Origin: Alphaproteobacteria bacterium | GTDB taxonomy: Bacteria; Pseudomonadota; Alphaproteobacteria; UBA8366 | Reading direction: 5' to 3' | NCBI GenBank assembly: GCA_018665505.1 | Contig: JABJCS010000062.1 | Location: 1 to 12,361 of the forward strand | DNA length: 12,361 nt | Part shown: piece after piece, positions 7,707 to 12,361 of the stretch | Layout of the letters: every line of letters begins with the position of its first letter | Position numbering within the stretch: position 1 is the first letter of the stretch | Made by a program: the position numbers and the translations under genes | Notes under the pieces: model-generated | What the model saw: only the letters and a program-made list of their open reading frames with translations | Told to the model about the DNA's origin: nothing | The model's database searches: none

Positions 7707-7736
7707 ATATAATACATTTATATTTATGTATTATAT
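7707..7736. promoter_or_regulatory. 30-bp dyad with outward-reading TATAAT on both strands, between ctaA and cysG
   Basis: ATATAATACAT (7707-7717) and ATGTATTATAT (7726-7736) are perfect 11-bp inverted arms around an 8-nt AT spacer. Each arm contains TATAAT in opposite orientation: plus strand at 7708-7713 and minus strand at 7735-7730. Read as -10 boxes, these would start transcripts near the dyad centre, one running right to cysG and one left to ctaA. I see no good TTGACA-like -35 element for either. It may be an operator for a dimeric regulator that controls both genes, a cruciform, or the -10 region of overlapping divergent promoters. Confidence 0.5.
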
Positions 7737-7840
7737 TTATTTAACATTTCATTAGTGTTTTTCATTTGTCCCCGCGTGGTAATCGATGCTTAATCTACAT
7801 TCACGAATTCCGATGCACCCCCAATTTGGAACGACGACGC

Positions 7841-8302
7841 ATGAACACTCTTCTCATTAGTTTGAACCTCGCCGACCAGAAAGCTTTGATTGTTGGGGGC
7901 GGTGACCTCGCCTTGCGAAAGGCTCGATTACTTCTCAAAACCACCGTGAAGCTGATCGTCGTCGCGCCCACTGTAAGGCCCGAAATCCGTGCTTTGGCTA
8001 CGAGCGGGGCGGTAACACTGGCTCTAAGGGAGTATCGACCGGACGACCTTGACGGTGTCGGCATTATATTCGCTGCCACTGGCCGCGACGATATCGACAG
8101 AGAGATCGCAACAGCCGCACAGATACGCAATATACCCGTCAACGTTCCAGACAAACCAGAACTCTCAAGCTTCAATCTTCCAGCTTTAGTTGATCGATCC
8201 CCCATCTTGGTCGGAATTTCGACTGACGGGACCGCCCCCTCCTTGCCCGTCGCATTCGTGCTCAAATCGAGATCCTGCTGCCCGCCAATCTGGGACAATT
8301 AG
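7841..8302 (+). CDS. cysG: Siroheme synthase CysG, N-terminal dehydrogenase/ferrochelatase fragment (frameshifted)
   Basis: The frame encodes the NAD-binding precorrin-2 dehydrogenase/sirohydrochlorin ferrochelatase domain (Met8-like) of CysG. It shows VGGGDLALRKARLLL (18-32), NVPD (101-104) whose Asp aligns with the catalytic Asp104 of E. coli CysG, and LVDRSP (116-121). Homology continues to about residue 133. Beyond that the frame is wrong and stops at 8302 with an unrelated tail. The expected continuation (LARRIRAQIE, then LLPANLGQLARFAAGF) lies in the frame of the downstream methyltransferase. The ATG at 7841 is chosen because it gives the normal CysG N-terminus; upstream codons back to a TTG at 7766 look non-coding. 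The fragment lacks its dimerisation region, so it is probably inactive unless the break is a sequencing error. With one base restored and the TGA read through, the full frame would be 466 codons, close to E. coli CysG (457 residues). Confidence 0.8.
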   Translation: MNTLLISLNLADQKALIVGGGDLALRKARLLLKTTVKLIVVAPTVRPEIRALATSGAVTLALREYRPDDLDGVGIIFAATGRDDIDREIATAAQIRNIPVNVPDKPELSSFNLPALVDRSPILVGISTDGTAPSLPVAFVLKSRSCCPPIWDN

Positions 8303-8325
8303 CCCGTTTCGCCGCCGGATTTTGA
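8235..8325 (+). other. Two disabling lesions in the middle of cysG
   Basis: A C5 run at 8235-8239 marks the point where homology moves from the first frame to the frame of the methyltransferase; one missing base (CCCCCC or CCCG in place of CCCCC) would restore it. In the restored frame a TGA at 8323-8325 (codon 162) sits where relatives usually have Arg (FRxxV pattern), consistent with CGA changed to TGA. After it the frame reads on as homologous sequence (ARRHFWEEFF) into the methyltransferase. Both lesions fall in the helical dimerisation/linker region, sparing both catalytic cores. Confidence 0.75.
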
Positions 8326-8448
8326 GAATCCGTCGCCTCCGTATTTACGCGGATCGAGGCGCGCCGCCATTTCTGGGAGGAGTTCTTTTCCTCCGCCATT
8401 GCCGAGAAAGTGCTGGCCGGCGACGAAACAGTCGCGGCAAGGGAAACC

Positions 8449-9240
8449 ATGGCCCTGCTCAATCGTCCGGTACCAAAACACCAGGGCACGGTTGCGATTG
8501 TCGGCGCGGGGCCTGGCGATCCGGATTTATTGACGCTAAAGGCGGCTCGATGCCTGCAGGAAGCTGACGTAATCGTCTACGACCGGCTTATCGGCCCGTC
8601 GATTCTAGATCGCGCGCGGCGAGACGCGGAACTGATCTTCGCGGGCAAGCAACCCGCCAATCACGGCATGGGCCAAGATGCCATCAATGCTCTTCTGGCG
8701 GAACGCGCCCAGCTCGGACAACGCGTCGTACGACTGAAAGGTGGCGATCCATTCATCTTCGGTAGGGGCGGTGAGGAGCAGGAATACTTACGTCGACGCG
8801 GCATCTTCGTCGAAATCGTCCCAGGTATTACTGCCGCCAGCGGTTGCGCCGCCGCCGCGGGCATCCCCCTGACGCATCGCGGAACCTCGTCCGCCGTCAC
8901 CTTCGTGACCGGCCAGGCCACAAACAGCCTGCCGAACATCGATTGGCGGCAATTTGCGGACGGCGAACAAACGCCTGCGCTGTATATGGGGGTGTCAACC
9001 GCCCGTGAAATTTCAACGCGGCTGATCGATGGGGGATTGCCGGGAAGCACATCGGTCGCTGTCATCGAGAACGGTACGAGGCCCGAGCAGCGCGTATTGC
9101 GGTCGTCATTGGCTTACGTAGCGGACGTTCTACACAACGAAACAGTAACCGGACCGGCAGTCGTGGTGATCGGGGCCGTCGCCGAACTCTCAAACGAACA
9201 CTCCATTGAGGTGGCGTCCAGTTTGGCCGCCACCGGATAA
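8449..9240 (+). CDS. cobA: Uroporphyrinogen-III C-methyltransferase (SUMT; C-terminal domain of CysG)
   Basis: SUMT uses two S-adenosylmethionine molecules to convert uroporphyrinogen III to precorrin-2, the first step to siroheme and cobalamin. The 263 residues contain every family block: VGAGPGDPDLLTL (18-30), VYDR (43-46), VRLKGGDPFIFGRGGEE (94-110), VPGITAASG (124-132) and IPLTHR (139-144). It is the intact C-terminal half of a cysG whose frame is broken upstream. ATG 8449 has AAGGGA (8439-8444) just 4 nt ahead and gives a normal free-standing SUMT length. A GTG at 8410 in the same frame is possible, but its residues belong to the old linker. Homologous coding sequence continues upstream of both starts, back to the TGA at 8323. 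The stop lies 11 nt before the DUF2849 gene. Confidence 0.9.
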   Translation: MALLNRPVPKHQGTVAIVGAGPGDPDLLTLKAARCLQEADVIVYDRLIGPSILDRARRDAELIFAGKQPANHGMGQDAINALLAERAQLGQRVVRLKGGDPFIFGRGGEEQEYLRRRGIFVEIVPGITAASGCAAAAGIPLTHRGTSSAVTFVTGQATNSLPNIDWRQFADGEQTPALYMGVSTAREISTRLIDGGLPGSTSVAVIENGTRPEQRVLRSSLAYVADVLHNETVTGPAVVVIGAVAELSNEHSIEVASSLAATG

Positions 9241-9251
9241 AGGAAGAAGAC

Positions 9252-9551
9252 ATGTCTGTAAAAATCGCAACAGCGAACCGACTGACGGATGGATTGGTCG
9301 TCTTTCTATCCACTACCGGTCATTGGATCGGCGAGATTGAAAACGCCCGAACCGCATCGACGGTCGACGAGGAAACCGCTCTAAAGCTGATGTTGGAAAC
9401 ATCATCAAGCCTTGTCGTCGGACCCTATGTAATCGACGCCGAATTTCGCGATGACCGGCCCTATCCGACCCGTTACCAAGAATGGCTGCGCGTCAACGGA
9501 CCCAGCGTCGAAACACAAATCAGCGAGGAGACATCAAATGTATCGCTATGA
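9252..9551 (+). CDS. DUF2849 protein of the sulfite-reduction operon
   Basis: The 99-residue product matches the DUF2849 pattern, a small alphaproteobacterial family found between cysG and the sulfite reductase gene. It has no signal peptide, membrane segment or cysteine, so a metal-binding or redox role of its own is not suggested. The recognisable parts are ANRLTDGLVVFL (8-19) and GPYVIDAEF (57-65). AGGA at 9241-9244 lies 7 nt before the ATG at 9252. The 3' end overlaps the reductase gene by 14 nt. The gene order suggests a helper of sulfite reductase, for example in assembly or electron delivery, but the molecular job is unknown. Confidence 0.85.
   Translation: MSVKIATANRLTDGLVVFLSTTGHWIGEIENARTASTVDEETALKLMLETSSSLVVGPYVIDAEFRDDRPYPTRYQEWLRVNGPSVETQISEETSNVSL
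9525..9530 (+). promoter_or_regulatory. Shine-Dalgarno site that sets the reductase start
   Basis: GAGGAG lies 7 nt before ATG 9538, inside the DUF2849 gene. It decides the reductase start against an in-frame ATG at 9451 whose extra N-terminal residues are the DUF2849 region read in another frame. Confidence 0.75.
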
Positions 9552-11193
9552 CGAATTTGACCATGCATTGGTCCAAGAGCGGGTCCAACAATTCCGCGGA
9601 CAAGTGGAGCGCCGCTTGACCGGCGATCTCAGCGAGGAGGAATTTCGCCCACTACGGCTCATGAACGGCCTCTACTTACAACTGCATGCATATATGCTGC
9701 GGGTCGCTATCCCGTACGGCACGCTCTCGTCAATACAGATGCGGCGGCTCGCGGAAATCGCGCGGCGGTACGATCGGGGTTACGGCCACTTCACCACACG
9801 TCAAAACATACAATTCAATTGGCCGAAGTTGGAGGAAACACCGGATATATTGGCCGAACTCGCCGAGGTCGAGATGCACGCCATTCAAACCAGTGGCAAC
9901 GTTATTCGGAACATCACCGCCGATCATTACGCCGGAGCGGCAGAGGATGAGATTGAAGACCCGCGCATCTATGCGGAAATCATGCGGCAATGGTCAACGC
10001 TGCATCCGGAATTTTCCTTCCTGCCGCGAAAATTCAAGTTCGCTATCAGCGGCTCACCGCAGGACAGAGCCGCGGTCCGGGTCCACGACATCGGCTTGGT
10101 TTTGAAACGCGATGCGGCAGGGACCGTCGGCTTCGAAGTCATCGTCGGTGGAGGCCAAGGCCGCACCCCAATGATCGGCAAGACAATCCGCGGTTTCCTT
10201 CCCAAGAAAGATTTGCTGTCTTATGCAGAGGCAATCCTGCGCGTCTATAATCGTTTCGGAAGGCGCGATAACAAATACAAAGCCCGCATCAAGATACTAG
10301 TTCACGAACTGGGATTAGATGCTTTCACCGATGCGGTCGAACGTGAGTGGCACGACATCCGCGACGGCGCATTGCGTCTGCCCGCGGCTGACATTGCCCG
10401 CATTGGGGATTACTTCGCCGCACCCGCTTTCGAGGCGTTTGAGGGAGACGAGCCACTGCTCGCCGAACGGCGTGCGAAAGACCGCGCCTTCGATCTTTGG
10501 GCGCAACGAAACGTAGTACCCCATCGGTCGCCCGGATATGCAATCGTCAATATATCGCTCAAGCCGATCGGCGGTGTGCCGGGAGATGCCACCGCGGCAC
10601 AAATGGATAGCGTTGCGGATATCGCGGAGCGGTTCGGATTCGGCGACATTCGCGTGAGTCACACGCAGAACCTTGTCTTGCCCCATATCCGCCAAGCCGA
10701 CCTTTATGAAATTTGGGGTTTGTTAGCGGATGCGGAACTTGCGACGGGAAATATCGGCCTCGTCACCGACATCATCGCCTGTCCGGGTCTCGACTTCTGC
10801 AGCTTGGCGAATGCGCGCTCAATTCCAATTTCGCAACGCATCAGCGAGCGCTTCGCCGCTCTAGAGCGGCAGCACGATATTGGCGAATTGGCGGTCAAGA
10901 TTTCCGGCTGCATCAACGCCTGCGGACATCATCATGTGGGCCATATCGGTATTCTCGGCGTCGACCGGAAAGGCAAGGAATACTACCAGATCACCCTCGG
11001 CGGTAATCCGGAGAGCGATACCAGTATCGGCAAGATCGTCGGGCCAGCGTTCTCGAGCGCGGATATCGTCAATGCGGTTGAAACGGTCGTCGATACCTAT
11101 CTCAACGAGCGTCACAGCGGGGAGCGGTTCATCGAAACTTACAACCGTCTCGGCGAGGCGCCTTTCAAGGAGGCTCTCTATGGTACTGCTTAA
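9538..11193 (+). CDS. cysI: Siroheme/[4Fe-4S] sulfite (or nitrite) reductase
   Basis: This cytoplasmic enzyme carries out six-electron reduction of sulfite to sulfide for cysteine synthesis; relatives can reduce nitrite to ammonia. The 551 residues hold the twofold siroheme reductase repeat. The coupled cluster/siroheme ligands are CPGLDFC (Cys415, Cys421) and CINAC (Cys458, Cys462), followed by GHHHVGHIGILG. The anion-binding basic residues aligned with E. coli CysI are visible as Arg88 in TTRQN, Arg124 in VIRN, and Lys165 and Lys167 in PRKFKF, which supports sulfite use. No flavin or NADPH domain is fused, so electrons must come from ferredoxin or a separate flavoprotein. The start overlaps DUF2849 by 14 nt and the end overlaps DUF934 by 14 nt. 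Siroheme supply depends on the broken cysG upstream or another source. Confidence 0.93.
   Translation: MYRYDEFDHALVQERVQQFRGQVERRLTGDLSEEEFRPLRLMNGLYLQLHAYMLRVAIPYGTLSSIQMRRLAEIARRYDRGYGHFTTRQNIQFNWPKLEETPDILAELAEVEMHAIQTSGNVIRNITADHYAGAAEDEIEDPRIYAEIMRQWSTLHPEFSFLPRKFKFAISGSPQDRAAVRVHDIGLVLKRDAAGTVGFEVIVGGGQGRTPMIGKTIRGFLPKKDLLSYAEAILRVYNRFGRRDNKYKARIKILVHELGLDAFTDAVEREWHDIRDGALRLPAADIARIGDYFAAPAFEAFEGDEPLLAERRAKDRAFDLWAQRNVVPHRSPGYAIVNISLKPIGGVPGDATAAQMDSVADIAERFGFGDIRVSHTQNLVLPHIRQADLYEIWGLLADAELATGNIGLVTDIIACPGLDFCSLANARSIPISQRISERFAALERQHDIGELAVKISGCINACGHHHVGHIGILGVDRKGKEYYQITLGGNPESDTSIGKIVGPAFSSADIVNAVETVVDTYLNERHSGERFIETYNRLGEAPFKEALYGTA
11167..11173 (+). promoter_or_regulatory. Strong Shine-Dalgarno site for the DUF934 gene
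   Basis: AAGGAGG lies 6 nt before ATG 11180, inside the end of the reductase gene. It sets the DUF934 start, because the same frame stays open far upstream (to 10880) without coding for this family. Confidence 0.85.
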
Positions 11194-11686
11194 AGATGGA
11201 CAAACGTCAAATGACACATGGCAGCATCTGAATGACGATGACACGCTGCCCTCCGGACCCATCATTGTAAGTGTCACACGATGGCACCGGGATCGAGCAT
11301 CGCTGGCCGCACGCAATATGCCGCTCGGGCTCCAGTTCGATGCGGGGGTGGAGCCAGCCGACGTGGCGGACGACCTGCACCGATTTTCGGTGATTTGCCT
11401 TCAATTCGATAGTTTTACCGACGGCCGTCCTTACTCACAGGCACGTTTGCTGCGCGAACGGTACGGATATCGCGGTGAACTGCGGGCGAGAGGTAACATT
11501 CTGCGAGATCAGTTCGATTTCATGCGGCGCTGCGGTATCGATGCGCTGGAAGTCACAAAGGAAGCGGACGCTCGCGCCTGGCAAGATGCCGTCGCGGAGA
11601 TCGACATCTATTATCAACCCGCCGGTGACACGCGGCCGACTGTCGCCATGTACCGTCGCGGTGCGGCCGCGAGTTATCCAATCTGA
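11180..11686 (+). CDS. DUF934 protein of the sulfite-reduction operon
   Basis: The 168-residue product carries the DUF934 core: FDSFTDGRPYSQARLLRERY (76-95), YRGELRARGNILRDQ (97-111) and FMRRCGID (114-121). Members sit next to cysI and cysH in many proteobacteria and are annotated as oxidoreductase-like or as acting with sulfite reductase, but the biochemical role is not established. The protein looks soluble, with no signal peptide or membrane segment. The gene is the last of the operon and is followed by a strong hairpin 13 nt after its stop. Confidence 0.88.
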   Translation: MVLLKDGQTSNDTWQHLNDDDTLPSGPIIVSVTRWHRDRASLAARNMPLGLQFDAGVEPADVADDLHRFSVICLQFDSFTDGRPYSQARLLRERYGYRGELRARGNILRDQFDFMRRCGIDALEVTKEADARAWQDAVAEIDIYYQPAGDTRPTVAMYRRGAAASYPI

Positions 11687-11699
11687 ATATCCAACGAGA

Positions 11700-11722
11700 A
11701 GCGGCGCCCAAAGGGCGCCGCT
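11700..11722. terminator. Hairpin between convergent DUF934 and korB genes
   Basis: AGCGGCGCCC (11700-11709) and GGGCGCCGCT (11713-11722) form a perfect 10-bp GC-rich stem with an AAA loop. It lies between two convergent stops (11686 and 11747) and probably ends transcripts from both sides. Neither side has a long T-run, so it may be a weak intrinsic terminator or mainly protect 3' ends. Confidence 0.7.
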
Positions 11723-11746
11723 GATCTCGATTCCGGAAAGCCTGAC

Positions 11747-12361
11747 TTAGACCTTCCAGGTATGTCCTTGGCGCAGCAATGTGTTCAAGTCAGCGTCCGC
11801 CGACTTCGCCTTGGCCGCATCTATTTGAGCGTAGACTGCCGTATCGTAGCTGGTCGACGGGTTACAATAGACAACGCCGAGGGCGACCGGGAAGCTGGGC
11901 GGGTCCATGCTGCAGAGCATCATCGCCAACATCTTGTTGGTCTCATCATGGACGAGGATATCGTCTTCGGTAATGCCGTTCTCGCCGATGATGACGACTT
12001 CGAGTTCGGCGAGGCCCGCCTTCATGCGCAGGCCTTTCTCGCTGTCCTTACCGAAAATCAGCGGCTTGCCGTGCTCAACATGGACCTGCATATCGGCAGC
12101 CACCGACTTGTCCGTGAAGTGCTTGAAGACGCCGTCGTTATAGACGATGCAATTCTGGAAGATCTCGACGAAGGATGCGCCCTTGTGCTCATGCGCGCGC
12201 GACAAGACGCCAGGCATATGCTTTTGCAATGTATCGACAGTACGTGCCACAAACCGAGCGCCACTGCCGAGCGCAAAGCTACCCGCGTTCAGGGGCGTAT
12301 CGACCGAGCCCATCGGCGTCGACGGCGACCGCGTGCCGACCCTAGACGTCGGTGAGTATTG
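11747..12361 (-). CDS. korB: 2-oxoacid (2-oxoglutarate):ferredoxin oxidoreductase beta subunit, C-terminal part (cut by right edge)
   Basis: The minus-strand frame is open from the right edge (12361) to TAA at 11749-11747, giving 204 residues. It continues upstream of the first ATG (12313) with QYSPTSRVGTRSPSTP, a typical KorB stretch, so that ATG is internal. Other family blocks are MGSVDTPLNAGSFALGSGA, HEHKGASFVEIFQNC and IVYNDGVF. The beta subunit binds thiamine diphosphate and, with the alpha subunit, oxidatively decarboxylates 2-oxoglutarate to succinyl-CoA while reducing ferredoxin. The thiamine-binding N-terminal half and the alpha subunit lie outside the window. Pyruvate-specific relatives are possible, but the C-terminus (AQIDAAKAK) resembles the 2-oxoglutarate type. 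It is convergent with the sulfite operon. Confidence 0.88.
   Translation of the reverse strand, partial: QYSPTSRVGTRSPSTPMGSVDTPLNAGSFALGSGARFVARTVDTLQKHMPGVLSRAHEHKGASFVEIFQNCIVYNDGVFKHFTDKSVAADMQVHVEHGKPLIFGKDSEKGLRMKAGLAELEVVIIGENGITEDDILVHDETNKMLAMMLCSMDPPSFPVALGVVYCNPSTSYDTAVYAQIDAAKAKSADADLNTLLRQGHTWKV

Noticed and set aside
7801..8298. A 165-codon minus-strand frame over the cysG 5' region
   Set aside because: The plus strand carries aligned CysG motifs at their expected positions; the antisense frame has none.
8231..8325. Programmed ribosomal frameshifting in cysG
   Set aside because: The C5 run could allow slippage, but the local codons do not form a good slippery heptamer, and the new frame meets TGA at 8323, so shifting alone would not produce the fused enzyme.
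9451..9537. Extended N-terminus for the sulfite reductase from ATG 9451
   Set aside because: The extra 29 residues are the DUF2849 coding region in another frame; GAGGAG before ATG 9538 and the family N-terminus favour 9538.
11747..12313. korB starting at the ATG at 12313
   Set aside because: Conserved KorB residues (QYSPTSRVGTRSPSTP) continue upstream in frame to the window edge, so that Met is internal.
11762..12355. A 197-codon plus-strand frame opposite korB
   Set aside because: It is antisense to conserved KorB sequence and rich in Arg and Asp from complementary codons, with no domain.
1..12361. Search for tRNA, rRNA, CRISPR arrays, insertion sequences, phage genes, toxin-antitoxin or defence systems
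   Set aside because: No repeat-spacer pattern, transposase or integrase-like product, or cloverleaf sequence was recognised by eye; genes fill the window almost completely with core functions.

Overview
The window looks like a chromosomal segment from a Gram-negative alphaproteobacterium, probably Rhodospirillales-like. The reasons are the lipid A/Kdo gene order, a COX15-type heme A synthase, and a sulfite-assimilation cluster with DUF2849 and DUF934 partners, an arrangement typical of Alphaproteobacteria. This placement is inferred from gene content only. No tRNA, rRNA, CRISPR array, insertion sequence or phage gene was seen.

Left part (1-5681, all minus strand): a tightly packed envelope operon. 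Read 5' to 3' on the minus strand it runs: a small lipoprotein (5681-5331), an MsbA-like lipid-flipping ABC exporter, a DUF374 acyltransferase-like protein, Kdo transferase WaaA, lipid A 4'-kinase LpxK, and the N-terminal part of an LpxL/HtrB-type lipid A acyltransferase that runs off the left edge. From msbA onwards the genes overlap or lie within 7 nt of each other. Together they finish Kdo-lipid A (phosphorylation, Kdo addition, late acylation) and flip it across the inner membrane. The small lipoprotein lies divergently from a second, glycine-zipper lipoprotein (5781-6257, plus strand).

Middle (6258-7840): a hairpin with a T-tract on the minus strand, a possible unannotated 29-residue membrane peptide just before it, an AT-rich gap with short palindromes, the COX15/CtaA heme A synthase on the minus strand, and a 185-bp divergent intergenic region carrying a perfect 11-bp-arm dyad.

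Right part (7841-11686, plus strand): an assimilatory sulfite-reduction operon. It holds siroheme synthase cysG, DUF2849, a siroheme/[4Fe-4S] sulfite (or nitrite) reductase, and DUF934. The cysG reading frame is broken in its middle by a one-base frameshift and an in-frame TGA about 85 bp apart. This leaves a dehydrogenase/chelatase fragment and an intact uroporphyrinogen-III methyltransferase (SUMT) domain with its own plausible start. The cysH (PAPS/APS reductase) gene often found beside these genes is absent here. The operon ends at a strong hairpin shared with a convergent gene, the C-terminal part of a 2-oxoacid:ferredoxin oxidoreductase beta subunit that runs off the right edge.

Most of the window is ordinary core metabolism. 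I did not find convincing evidence of a new multi-gene system. The points most worth checking are the broken cysG beside a siroheme-dependent enzyme, the dyad between ctaA and cysG, and the possible micro-protein at 6301-6390.
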